NCBI GenBank assembly: GCA_003864495.1
Contig: ML133471.1
Location: 151,001 to 215,000, forward strand
Direction: 5' to 3'
From: Nemopilema nomurai
Taxonomy: Eukaryota; Cnidaria; Scyphozoa; Rhizostomeae; Rhizostomatidae
Length of the DNA: 64,000 nucleotides
Position numbers and translations under genes: made by a program. This document shows, one piece after another, positions 37,001-46,202 of this stretch. The notes below the pieces were generated by a model that did not search any database, was not told the origin of the DNA, and saw nothing but the letters and a program-made list of their open reading frames with translations. How positions within the stretch are numbered: the stretch's first letter is position 1; each line of letters starts with the position of its first letter.

Positions 37001-38132
37001 TTAGCACGTCAGTTCCCAATAATTTGTTACCCAGTTATAAAGCTTTAGAAAGAGAGTCCAGTCCAGTCACAGTGAGGTATTTCTATAATATCCAACTGTT
37101 ATGGACATGAAGCCAAATGTGATATTTTCTCTTGCTGCTTTCCATTGAAGCTGGTACACTATTGCATTAATTTTTATCATTGGTTGATGCATTTCTATTT
37201 TGCACTTCAACAGTTTAACCACAGTGTCAAATACAATATCATCTACTACAAAGCTATTGCTTCTTCTTTACATCAGCAACAATTGTTCAAGCAGTGTAGG
37301 TAAACTTTTTAGATAACTTTGTAGACAAATGTAAACTTTGTAGATAAATTTATTAGCTATAAGTAATTTTGTTTTGTTTGTAATATAAATAGTTTCCCCA
37401 ATTAGCACAGTATGCTGAATATATATATATACACTTAAAAATCAATTAATGATATTAAAAAAAAGTCTTGGTCTTAAACTCTAGCCTATATGACATTACC
37501 AAAGTCTAGATCTTTAAAAGCATGGAAGATAACATGAACTAACAAATTTCATGTTTCAATATGTCTTAAAGAAAGCAGGCAAAGTTTGCAAAAAAGAAAA
37601 AATTATACTGCAAGCATTAACGCTGTAGAAGCTAAAATGGCTACAAACAAATTTACAAAACTCTAAGCCTAAGGAGTTGGTTCCACCCAGGAAATGTTAA
37701 AATCGCATTGCTTAATGTTGTAACCTTGCGCCTCAACTAGGGGCTGACTAACAGGAAGCAATTAGATTTGAATATTTTTGTCTGACAGCAATGAGGCTTT
37801 CTCTTTATCGGATTTATTTTTTCTCATGACCATTTTCTGATGCACATGACCCAACATCCTGAGTTAACGCTAAGAAACCGCCATACTGCATCTTATTTCA
37901 AAATTATACATGTGCATATTCCATTTGGCTAAGAGCATCTAATAAGGAGTCATTAACTCTGCTTATTAACACCCTAAACACACTATGACATTCTCCAATT
38001 TACTGTTCCTGGGTACAACATTTGTAAACACAAAACAGAGACCCTCCCAAAGTGTTTCAGAACGGTTCCACATCTGTTCATATAAACTTCACCAAGACAA
38101 GTCAATCCTAAAAAAGTTTACCTTGAATCCAT
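24937..38132 (-). CDS. TTK: Dual-specificity protein kinase TTK (Mps1), ten exons, 875 aa
   Basis: TTK/Mps1 is the kinetochore kinase that starts the spindle assembly checkpoint. Join: 38132-38122, 35626-35373, 34897-33501, 33201-33047, 30771-30528, 29495-29373, 29016-28843, 27811-27721, 26074-25962, 25002-24937. All phases match and the sum is 2,628 nt. Residues about 5-88 resemble the last part of the TTK TPR domain; 89-540 is disordered and Ser/Thr/Lys-rich. The kinase domain has a glycine loop GRGGSGK ending at 554, catalytic Lys569, HTDLKPPN with Asp662 (animal TTK has Ser or Thr where HRD kinases have Arg), DFG at 679, activation loop ending APE at 706-708, and the DIWSLGCILY helix at about 733. 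The C-terminal extension holds the family's conserved NSPxSL segment. Human TTK is 857 aa. The N-terminus is short, lacking most of the TPR array. Confidence 0.93.
25962..26074 (-). CDS. TTK: TTK exon 9 (conserved C-terminal extension)
   Basis: Acceptor TTTATTCAAAG, donor AAG|GTAAGA; entry phase 1 fits exon 8. The translation ends DIFMEHVKQSSVNSPKSLER plus IQK, aligning with the post-kinase segment of vertebrate TTK (…LVGLNSPNSILKAAK). This confirms that the gene does not stop at 27,707. Confidence 0.85.
26160..26224 (+). repeat. Purine-only GGGGAGAGGAA tract
   Basis: A run of imperfect GGGGAGAG/AAGGAG units on the plus strand inside TTK intron 8; such polypurine tracts can form triplex DNA. 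Confidence 0.7.
26646..26828 (-). CDS. Candidate small membrane-protein ORF in TTK intron 8
   Basis: A 60-codon ORF, or about 40 codons from the internal ATG (MLEKTVQKFARVG). It has a basic amphipathic start and a single strong transmembrane segment near the C-terminus (FVVGCFVIFMVVWAF), ending TSH. The layout is that of tail-anchored micropeptides such as SERCA regulators, but no family sequence is recognised. It lies on the TTK strand inside an intron. No promoter or splice signal supports it. Confidence 0.22.
   Translation of the reverse strand: MCIFLARPSKNQINILTIFIMLEKTVQKFARVGLEFMAVLEAFVVGCFVIFMVVWAFTSH
27721..27811 (-). CDS. TTK: TTK exon 8 (end of kinase domain)
   Basis: Too short to show as a long ORF. 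Acceptor TTTGCCTCGTAG opens GCLKRNPAQRYTIEQLLSHA, the last conserved kinase subdomain (family form CLKRDPKQRxxIPELLxHPYV). The donor AACG|GTATCC is weak. If it is not used, a TAA follows three codons later (27707-27709), making a form that stops just after the kinase domain. Confidence 0.88.
28843..29016 (-). CDS. TTK: TTK exon 7 (kinase C-lobe)
   Basis: Acceptor CTTTGCTACAG, donor AAG|GTAGGC; 58 codons. ATDIWSLGCILYLIVYGKTP matches the TTK F-helix region, and the IVFPDIPNK stretch matches the family's EFPDIPEK. Confidence 0.95.
29373..29495 (-). CDS. TTK: TTK exon 6 (activation loop and P+1 loop)
   Basis: Acceptor ATATTGACAG, donor AAG|GTACCT; exactly 41 codons. Thr/Ser residues precede QRDFMIGTLNYMAPES, the activation and P+1 loops. 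This matches the TTK signature GT(V/L)NYM(P/A)PE(A/S). A Ser/Asp/Lys insert follows, as in the animal orthologues. Confidence 0.95.
30528..30771 (-). CDS. TTK: TTK exon 5 (hinge, catalytic loop, DFG)
   Basis: Acceptor GAATTTTAG, donor CAG|GTACGT. Contains the hinge (FMLMEKGEMDL), the catalytic loop HTDLKPPNFL and the metal-binding DFG of LIDFGIAKG. Locally GC-richer than the surrounding introns. Confidence 0.95.
33047..33201 (-). CDS. TTK: TTK exon 4 (kinase N-lobe, catalytic lysine)
   Basis: Acceptor GTTGAAG, donor ATA|GTAAGT. Encodes VYEVENDDGRAFAMKCVRL with catalytic Lys569, then the helix-C region (HINEIEILRKL) and the following strand up to QLHEY. Confidence 0.93.
33501..34897 (-). CDS. 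TTK: TTK exon 3 (disordered linker and glycine loop)
   Basis: Acceptor TTTTTTAG, donor AAG|GTGAGC, 1,397 nt. The exon encodes a long low-complexity Ser/Thr/Lys linker and ends inside the kinase N-lobe at VLGRGGSGK. An in-frame ATG 11 bases into the exon is an internal Met, not the start, because exons 1 and 2 splice to it in frame. Confidence 0.93.
35373..35626 (-). CDS. TTK: TTK exon 2 (TPR-like segment)
   Basis: Acceptor TCATTTACAG, donor GTA|GTAAGT. The segment MAYITTAQAKLDEGDVEG, then a stretch ending KKLMALP, lines up by eye with the last TPR helices of vertebrate TTK (same spacing of the Ala/Gln/Gly positions and of the following GAxPxxxL). It should be part of the kinetochore-localisation module. 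Confidence 0.9.
37420..37434. repeat. AT dinucleotide microsatellite
   Basis: Short uninterrupted TA repeat within TTK intron 1. Confidence 0.7.
38122..38132 (-). CDS. TTK: TTK exon 1 (start codon exon)
   Basis: ATGGATTCAAG precedes donor AAG|GTAAAC. Two leftover bases (AG) join the A opening exon 2 to give Arg, so the phases fit. Only 324 bp separate this ATG from the POLG2 start, leaving no room for a longer upstream coding exon on this strand without overlapping POLG2. Confidence 0.7.
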
Positions 38133-38456
38133 AACATTGAAGATGTTGTGAAGTTCCGCTTTTTCGTTTGTATAAAGAAGAATTTGAAGGTATTTCACCA
38201 CAACATGATGATTAACGATTGCAAACGATTTCAAATTTCGGGCCAACGGTAAGGCGCATGCGTTGTAGCTTCAAGTTCAGCTGATCCAAAATGAGGCTTT
38301 CTCATGACCCACGTGAGTGGCCTAGACCAAAACAACTGGAATGTCAGAGAGGAATTTGTTTTCCGAGACGTAAATATCTTCTCATACAAGATATCTGATG
38401 CTTTATTTGAAAAATTTGATAAGTAAAGTCATATTTCTTGCTTCAAAATCTATCAG
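38133..38456. promoter_or_regulatory. Shared divergent promoter interval of TTK and POLG2
   Basis: The two start codons face away from each other across 324 bp, so both 5' UTRs and core promoters must lie here or overlap. A CACGTGA E-box-like site is at about 38,310. No obvious TATA box is placed for either gene. Head-to-head pairs with under 1 kb between starts are usually served by one bidirectional promoter; that is inference here. Confidence 0.6.
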
Positions 38457-38908
38457 ATGAAATCAATTCGGCTCCAGAAACTCATAGAGCATAGTAATAG
38501 GTATGGTTTCGTTGCAGAAAAATTGAAGGAGACCTCAAACAAATTGGCTTATTTTGCAGAATCCACCTCTTCAAAACAGGATTCGAGAAAAGGGGAAATT
38601 AGTTCATTAACAAAAGAGGAAAACCTGGTTGCTTACGAGTATGGACCTTTTGGATCTTCATTGAGAAAGAATGTTATTGATCAATGGTGGAAAAACATGG
38701 TCAATTTACAAGATAACATTTTCCCCATTCATGTCACGGGCCTTGATGAACTTGGCACAGAAAGAACTCAACGAAGCGCATTCTTACCGAGGATTAGAGC
38801 ACATCGGAGTTACGAAACGTTAGCTAAAGAAGTCTTATGCAAAGAAGTTGGTGTTGCTCAAGTGACAACTTTGCCAGCCTCAGAATCTTCACGTCCATTT
38901 ATTTTGAG
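38457..38908 (+). CDS. POLG2: POLG2 exon 1
   Basis: ATG at 38457; donor GAG|GTATCA. Codes for the possible presequence and the start of the catalytic-like fold (YGPFGSSLRKNVIDQWWKNM). The ATG directly follows a CAG, so an upstream untranslated exon splicing here cannot be excluded. Confidence 0.85.
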
Positions 38909-41546
38909 GTATCAAATCAGTCAGTAATCAAACAGGGTGGAACTGAATACCAACAATAATCAAAGAAAGAACTAGAATAAACATAGCAGTTAATCATGCA
39001 TTTGTATTCAAAATATAAGGAGTAAACAACTTCAATTTCCCTTCCAAATGCATATAGCTTTTAAATTTTGATATACCAGTCATGAAATTTGAAATGATTG
39101 GGAAGGCTTCGTAAGAAATGCTATGTCATTTTATCACCCTTGGCATCAAAATTGACATTATACTGCTATGTTTTTTTCCTGGGAAATATTTCTTGATTGG
39201 CAGAGCTTTTGTAAATTGGTGTTAAATCAATCGAACAACACAGTTTTTAACAATGAAATTCTATTTGAACTACTTTCATCTTGCCGTTTTTACTGACCCT
39301 GCAGAAGAATTGAGTCTTTGCTGTCAAGGCAGCTGTTTACTTTTTCATTTTATTCAGGTACACGCTTTTTTGAAAGGAACCTACCTCAAGGCCTAGTTTC
39401 AAAAGTTCCTTATATTCGTAGACCTCAAATCATCAGATTTTAGTACCAAAAGTTTCTTAAGTTCTCACTTTCGGTGCTTTAACTACAATAAGCCAGAAAG
39501 TACACAATGAAGCACTTGACACATGAATAGAAAACAATATATGCGAGTATTGGCCGCAAATGAATGGAACCAGCTTTTCAGTTCTTGATGCTTGCAGTTA
39601 TAAGAATATTGCAAATCAAAAAGTTCCTTAGTGATTTCGTTTTTAGTAGTATAAGTTCTTTAAATATTCGGCCTTCTACATGTAGGTTCCTCATAAAATG
39701 GTTCCTTATAAAAAAAGCGTGTAAGCCCAAGAGATCCTAAAGAGTTTTCTGTTATTTTGCAGATCACCTTATGTTGAATATCTCACTGTTCACCAGTTTT
39801 GCTCAATTAAAGGAGTAGATTCAGTTTTCAATGAATTAATTAAACAAAGATTACGCTGGTGGAAACGGTTTTCTAACAAGCAGTCCAATTTTACCCATCT
39901 TGTTGAAGAGAGCAAAAATGATGGAACTAGAGCAGAGATTTCTGTGAGTATCTACATAATTTCTGATTTGCGAAAAACAGAAATAAATTTCCAGTGCTAA
40001 AACATCTGCATGAATTGATGCAATCAGAAATTTTTAATATTTCTGTGCTTCCTCCTTTTTTGTACAGAATTAAACATTTTGCAAGCTTTTTGATGAAGAC
40101 AAATGAAATGCATTTTTCTAAAGTTCTCCTAATGGTAACTTAAATTTTGTTGCCTTTAAGTATATCTGGTAAATTTTGTTTGAGTTATCAATGTCCAAAT
40201 CCTCTTGTTATGCAGTGCAACTGTTCTTTTGGAACAGAAACAGTAGAAACAATCCACCTGCATATCAATGACAGTGATGAAATTTGGCAGAGCAATCAAC
40301 ATGTAATAGAGTGTTGCACAACTGTGGAACAAGGTTCCTAATTTTCTTATTTCATTTTCAGTTATTTAATTTTTAAACTTTTAATTTCTTTCATCAATTC
40401 CATGAAATTAGTTGCAATGTACACAAGAAAAAGTTAATTCACAGTGAAGATATCTGTGTAAAATTGCTCTTAAATGTTCTTTCTTTATATTCTAGCTGTG
40501 ATCTAGGTTTAAAAGCTTAAACCAAAGATTGTACAGATAATTTAATAGTTGCTTGCCAACTAAAATAACTGGCCATCTAGTTAACTCAAGATGTATCATA
40601 ATATATGAATATTTTGAAAAAAGCCTAATAATGGAAATTTTTTTGGTAAGAGGATGTACAGTACTGTACTGCTTCAGAGGTGTTTCTGCCTTCCGTTTGA
40701 GACATTCAGATGGTTTTGTTTAGCTATGCTTGCTTATCTTGATGATGCACTTGAGCAGAGGATGCAGGAAGAGGAGGACCATGTAACTATTGAGAATGTG
40801 CTGCGATTGCACCCAAGCATGGCGCCAATAAAAGTGATCATCTTGGCAGAGGACCCATCAAATGAAGAACAACAAGATTTGGTTGATCGGCTAAGCAAGG
40901 AAATGAGGGTTGCTGGTAAGTTCCTGCACATCAATATGACTATAAGTAAAATCTCTTCCAATCCAAATAGAGGGCTAATACATAAGACAATTTAGTTTGA
41001 CGTCAATCAAGAAAGGAATACTGGGCTTGATTCTATTAATATTGCTATTACACAGCATATGAAGGAATTTTTGGTATCATTCAGAATTTTTAGGCAAAGT
41101 CTAATCAGTTAGTCCATGCTTACTTCATGTTAATCAAAACATAATTTGTGGTATTTGATTACATTTTTGCAAAACAAATTTAATTATTAAAGGGCAAGAG
41201 AGAATATTAAAATCAAGCATGCACAGAGCTCTGGTGCGGCAACGAGTTTCGTAAATGTTGGTCGTTATAGTAAGAATAGAATAGAATAGTTGATACGTGA
41301 ATTTTGGTCTTGTGTTTACTACTTGTCCTGTTTAATCAAGGAATTTCGTGCCACAAACTGTCGTTTCAAAGCGAAGGAGACGCGTGGAGATTTGCAGACG
41401 CCATTGGTACGCCATTTTCGCTGAAGATCGACATTCAGACATTGCAAAGGGGTGTTGTGGGTATTCGCCACCGCGACACTACTGTTATTGAGTTTTTGCA
41501 TATAGCCGAAACCACAGAAACACTACGCAAACTACTCTCGAGTTGA
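38457..41546 (+). CDS. POLG2: DNA polymerase gamma accessory subunit, mitochondrial; five exons, 382 aa
   Basis: POLG2 dimerises and clamps the mitochondrial replicase POLG to DNA, raising processivity; it derives from a class II aminoacyl-tRNA synthetase. Join: 38457-38908, 39763-39943, 40216-40333, 40724-40915, 41341-41546; phases 2, 0, 1, 1 match and the sum is 1,149 nt. The N-terminus (MKSIRLQKLIEHSNRYGF) is basic and could be a mitochondrial presequence. YGPFGSSLRKNVIDQWWKN at 62-80 matches the family's GPLGVELRKNLxxxWW. RLRWWKRFS in exon 2, MLAYLDDAL and LHPSMAPIKV in exon 4, and RHRDTTVIEFLHI in exon 5 (anticodon-binding-like domain, about 252-382) all match human POLG2. It is about 100 residues shorter than human (485). 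The exon 3 donor is non-consensus. Confidence 0.9.
39359..39723 (+). mobile_element. 365-bp MITE with terminal inverted repeats in POLG2 intron 1
   Basis: The left end TACACGCTTTTTTGAAAGG and the right end, read from the other strand, TACACGCTTTTTTTATAAGG are imperfect inverted copies. The similarity continues inward for about 80 bp per arm (GAACCTAC…AAGGCC…CTTATA…AAATCA shared). One arm carries a small extra insertion. The outermost TA could be a TA target-site duplication, as in Tc1/mariner-type elements, leaving CACGCTTTTTT as the true terminus. There is no transposase ORF, so it is non-autonomous. Confidence 0.75.
39763..39943 (+). CDS. POLG2: POLG2 exon 2
   Basis: Acceptor TGTTATTTTGCAG, donor TCT|GTGAGT. 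The translation begins RSPYVEYLTVHQFCSIKGVD and later has LIKQRLRWWKRFSNKQSNF, matching human LRHRLQWWRKFAMSPSNF. Confidence 0.9.
40216..40333 (+). CDS. POLG2: POLG2 exon 3
   Basis: Acceptor TTGTTATGCAG starts in phase 0 with CNCSFGTETVETIHL, corresponding to human FPWGKELIETLWNL. Donor CAAG|GTTCCT is non-consensus. It is favoured over the earlier CAT|GTAATA because only it exits in phase with exon 4, giving VEQAMLAYL. Confidence 0.7.
40724..40915 (+). CDS. POLG2: POLG2 exon 4 (start of anticodon-binding-like domain)
   Basis: Acceptor TTTTGTTTAG, donor CTG|GTAAGT. The translation runs MLAYLDDALEQRMQEEEDHV and on to LRLHPSMAPIKVIIL, which lines up with human MLAYLYDSF…KLHPCLAPIKVAL. Confidence 0.92.
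41341..41546 (+). CDS. POLG2: POLG2 exon 5 (last exon)
   Basis: Acceptor TTTAATCAAG; stop TGA at 41544-41546. IGTPFSLKIDIQTLQRGVVG followed by IRHRDTTVIEFLHIAE is the C-terminal domain signature (human: [21 protein letters not shown]). Confidence 0.93.
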
Positions 41547-44139
41547 TGATGTCCAACAAATGATGACTTCATTGTTGAACTAATTCTAGTTTTAAACGTT
41601 GTTGCACCAATAATGGTCTAAACAAAATGTCTCTAAAGTAGTCGCTTTAAAAGAAATTTGAAATAATAGCAATCCACTGATTCTTTGAAAATGGGTTGTG
41701 CAAGCTATAGATAGATAATTAGAGATATGTTTTTTAAGCGCAAGTTAGTGGTTTACACCGAAACGAGCATAACATAGCACGATCCAGGTAAAAATTTGGT
41801 GATAGCAAATACCTTGATTTTATTTTGTCGCATTGTATTTTTAAAACAAAGGGTTGTACCCTTTTACCATTCAGATCTTATTGAAATTGATGATGTCTGA
41901 TTTCTTAAATATCCTCTCCTGTATCAAGAAAAAAAATTTAAAGATTTATCTTATTTCATCTTTTGAATTCGTGCAAAAAAGATTACGATGTATAAACGAT
42001 TGTGATTTGCGGAAGGGAATGCAGTCGAATGAATAACTGTAAGAAGGGGTTTTTTGTCAGCATGAAACTCGAATTATGACAAAATTTGAAATGACTCATC
42101 TTTTACCCCACCAAGCCTCCCTGGTGGTGAATTTATCATGTAATCAACGTGAATATATTTTCTCTTCATATTATAGAATATTATGTAAAAAACGAAGACA
42201 GTAGTTTTTCGAGAAAAAGGTAACATATTATTGTTTTGCAGTGATTTCTGGATTAAATGTATTATGATCCCCTACTCACATTAATTAGATTTTGTACTAA
42301 AAATGTAATTAACATAAGGAAAGTTGAGTTAGAAGAGGGGGATCTAAAAATAGAAAAGAACAGGGGGCACTGTCACGCCTGATCTGAAGTATTTCAATCG
42401 CGGGCTTCCATCAAAATCCCTTTCAAAGTCAAAGAAAACAAGAACTGCAAAACTGTTTGATTCATAATTTATTAACATCTAACAGTCACTACAAAACTAC
42501 TCTAAATTGATCAAAATCCGCATAATTCTCTAAAATTGCATTACGAATACACCTTTAAATCCAAAGATACTTATTCAAAGTAATACTCTACAGTTAATAT
42601 TACGAATGAAAATATAATGAAATTGATATTTTGCTCAAAACCCGTTCGGCAATAATACTAATCCATCCCCGCTAGAAATTCACCCACCTGCCGATCTTGA
42701 ACAACTGATTTTGCAAGGGCGGCTTAATGTTATGTAAATCAGGGCCTAATGTTTTTACGTCACCGTGTGGAAATGGTCGCCTAAGCGCCCCGGCACCAAT
42801 GCTGAATCTCTAAATAAACGCCGCGGCGATTTCCTACATGGTATGCGGTTAATCGAAATTCATTGTCACAAACCTAGAAAATGGATGTGCGAAATTTTCA
42901 TTTTTCCTCGTCAACAAAGAAGTGGACATACAACCGTGCTTTCTGACTGAAACTGCTCAAAACATTGCTCGGTACGCCAAAATCCGATGAGCAGCATTTC
43001 AAAGTGCTGGTTTTGTTGCTTTATGTAAGAAAAGAACTTGGTGGTTTCTGGTAGGAATAAAAATTCGCCCATTAAGATTGTGTTTCTTCTTTTTAGAATT
43101 TCGACAAATAACGAAGTCCAGTGCGTATTGTCTAATTCAAGTAAGCATAGAAATGCTTTTAAATCCCGGTTTTTGAAAAGATCGGCAAAACAAATGGGAA
43201 CTTTATCTCGGTCTTGATAAATTTTTGATCCATTGAAATTCAATTGTTACATTGGCCAGGGTGACTACGGACAGAAGAAAGTCGAAATGAGGGTGGTTTG
43301 CAGTAATGATTCCAACTCATTGGAATGAATCTTCTCAGACGACAGGCTAGGATTATTCTAAATGAATAACTCCCCGCCCACAAAATTCATTCTAATTGAT
43401 ACCTGAAACGGAGTGGTGGCATTCTTGTGGTAGAACGGACGGTTTGCGAGGGCAAGCTCGCCAGGGTGAGAAAACTGATCATCCCCCCGGTTCTCCCATT
43501 CCCACAGGAGGGATTTTTAGCTATTCAAAGACTGGCATATTTCCAGTACAGATCAGGTCAATCTCAAATTGAAACAAAACTGCTACCAGAGATAATGACC
43601 GGAAGAGGAGGCACCTTTATTTGGCACGCAAATGCTTGTCGCCTCCAGCGTAATCGTAACCAGAACCCTGCAACAAGGAAATGCCCGACAAAACTACTGC
43701 CTCCAAGCGAATCTCCTTTCTTCAAAAAATTAAAAAACTAATATTTTTGGCACCCATCGCCCTTTGCTTTGTGCGTAAATCTCAGGTGAGTGATTTATGA
43801 TAAGTGAGCCCCCGGCATAATGGTTGCACAGGTCTTTGCATTGCTGCAAAACGAGCCTAATTTACAAAATGGACGTGTGCTACGACCCCCAGGAGGTAAA
43901 TTTAGTGTAAAACGAAGCAGAACGCGCGTCTAGAAGGAAAAGGGTAACGCAGTTACCGGTATTTACGGGGGTGAATTGCTAATGTCTTGCTTTTTGACTT
44001 GAAAACAACATATTAAAATCACACTTCTTTTGCTTTACGATTGCTTTCAGGTAGAAGTAGTTACAGTTCGCTTCCAAATTTTCCAAACATAATAGCAATA
44101 CATAGGCACATGCCCCCCCCCCGGTCGAAACATCCCTAA
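41547..44139. other. Intergenic region between the 3' ends of POLG2 and gene Y
   Basis: The two genes converge here. Short ORFs exist at 42,911-43,243 (minus, protein-like but without an ATG at its head or splice sites) and 43,427-43,741 (plus), neither recognised. A C homopolymer lies at about 44,112. Nothing else is supported. Confidence 0.4.
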
Positions 44140-44145
44140 TTTATT
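44140..44145 (-). terminator. Polyadenylation signal of gene Y (AATAAA)
   Basis: AATAAA on the minus strand, about 80 nt past the gene Y stop codon, the right strand and distance for its poly(A) signal. Confidence 0.5.
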
Positions 44146-44224
44146 ACCTCCTACTACCTTAAAAGAAACAAAAATATTTCTCGTGAAAAAATAAAATTTT
44201 GATTCAAAAGTAACTAATTACAAT

Positions 44225-46202
44225 TCATGATGCTACTTTCTTCTTCTTTCTCAAAACGAATTTCTTCTTCTTGGGACGACTAATATCATTTTCATTTACA
44301 GTTTTCTCGTCATTGTCTGCGTCCTTTTCAATTCCATTCTCAATTTTATTGCTTGAATCTTTATTCACCACCTCAACTCTGTCCTTTTTCGATAACGCCA
44401 TATTATTCTCTACAGAAAGTTTTCTAAAAGTTTTTCCCTCCACATTCTCACGCTCTTGAATTCCATTTTCCTTCGATTCAGTCGCTGGCTGGGTCGACTC
44501 TCGTCCAGATTCTCTGTTGTCCCCCGGCACCGGATCAGGTGCAACGACAGGTGGCTCTTGGCTTGTTTTGTCTGAATCATCGTCGGTTTTTACTTTCTTG
44601 CGTTTGACTTTTAGGACGAGTTTTCGCTTCTTTTCCTTCTTTGGTTCCTTCACATGTCCTGATAAACCGTTTAGACCCTGATCATTACCGGCTTCCGTTT
44701 GTGTGACTGAATCATTCGGAACAACGCCACCATCCTTAACCACATCCTTGACTTTGTTTAAATTCGTATCATTTAACTGTGCAATTATTGCTTGTATTCC
44801 TGGCGCTCCTTGCCTTCCTGTAGAGTTTTCGTGTTTTTCAGGTTCCCTTGAAACTTCGTTCTTGGCACCACCTCTGGCGTCTCCAGAATTCGGTGTGGGC
44901 TTGGGTTTCTCGTGGGTCACTTCAACCGGACACCGCTCGTCTTCCTTCATTATTTTATCAGCCGAATTACTTTCCTTTTCCAAAAAAGCACTGACTTGTT
45001 TCTCCTCAGTTCCCGACGAGCTGCTACTAGAGTTTTTCTCCGATTCCTGTTGTTTCTTTCTTCTCATGGAACCTCGCTTCAAAACTAATTTCTTCTTGCC
45101 ATTCTCGCTGCCAGAGGAGTCGCTTTCGTGCCGTAATTCCTCCAGTCGCGTGAGAATTGAAGCTCTCTGCAGCGGACTTTCACCATCATCTATTATATGT
45201 TTGGGACATAATAATCTGTTGTCACTCAAATCTGTTTGATCCATTTCACAGGCTTTCTTCCCGCTGTCACTAAGACGCTTTGATTCGTTATCCACCGACT
45301 TCGTTTGTGTTGTTGTGGTATCAAATGTACCACGCGATACATTCAGGCTTTGGGGTCCCCCGGACGCGCGCGTCGTAGACGGGGGTCGCTCTACTGCCTT
45401 CTCATTGCCGGTGTAGTCTCGTCTTCGCCTGCCTCGTTCGCCGTACGCGTTGGGATCCGATCCACGTCCATCGACTACTGTTGCAGCAACTGTGGATTTT
45501 TCTCCCCTGACGTGATCACCATCAGGGACCTTGGTACGCCTTCGCCTCCCTCTGTCATCATTTCTATCTCCATTTGATATTTCTCCGACTTCCCCTGCCA
45601 TTTTCTTGGCTACTCTCATTTGCAACGGCTTACCTGAACTGCCTTCCTGAGGTGTAGGCTCTTCGCCGCCCCGACGCTCCCGAAGTCTTCTTCTAAGTGG
45701 AACCCGCGTCTCACCATCAGTTTCATCTACCCTTTTGGACTTGGACTCCACGCTTCTCCTTTTCCGTCGCCTCCCATCTGTTCCATAAACCTCATCTTCC
45801 ATAGCTACAGCTTCGCCAGCTTCATCCAGTAACTGGGCCTTTTCCTTCGCAAGATCGACAATAAGGTACTCTTCGTCCCCAATGTACCCCTCTGATGAGT
45901 GAACCTGGTCCTCGAAAGAGTCCGAATCTGCAGTATCTCGGCCAGAACTGTCGTCCGGGCTCGCAACATAAGCGAAACCGAATTGCTGCGCGAAATCCGG
46001 GTTGTCTACCCTTTCTTTATGGCCATTAAGTAAATCGCTGGACAACTGCGATACACCAACTCCACTGGTTGAGTCTGTTGCGCCGTTGTACACAGACTTC
46101 GAATCACCATTTGGTATGAAGTGTTTTGCAGGCCCTGCAAACTGGAGTGAGGCCTCCCCTGTGTTAGACTCAGAGCGGTTTTTCAGCAATTGTTCGACGT
46201 CA
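44225..46202 (-). CDS. Gene Y exon 6 (last exon, disordered tail)
   Basis: Acceptor CTGCTTTCTCAG; 658 codons and a stop in one exon. It starts DVEQLLKNRSESN and ends in KKFVLRKKKKVAS. Very rich in Lys, Arg, Glu, Ser and Asp, with almost no Trp or Phe. AATAAA follows about 80 nt after the stop. Confidence 0.85.

Noticed and set aside
40147..40215. POLG2 exon 3 starting earlier, near 40,147
   Set aside because: The frame can be entered there only with two bases from exon 2, which leaves none. The acceptor at 40,215/40,216 fits phase 0 exactly.
42911..43243. 110-codon minus ORF with protein-like composition
   Set aside because: Its head codon is TTG directly after a stop, there is no acceptor, and no family is recognised.
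44703..45239. 178-codon plus-strand ORF opposite gene Y exon 6
   Set aside because: Antisense of Lys/Glu/Ser-rich coding sequence yields Phe/Ser/Leu-rich nonsense; no splice context.
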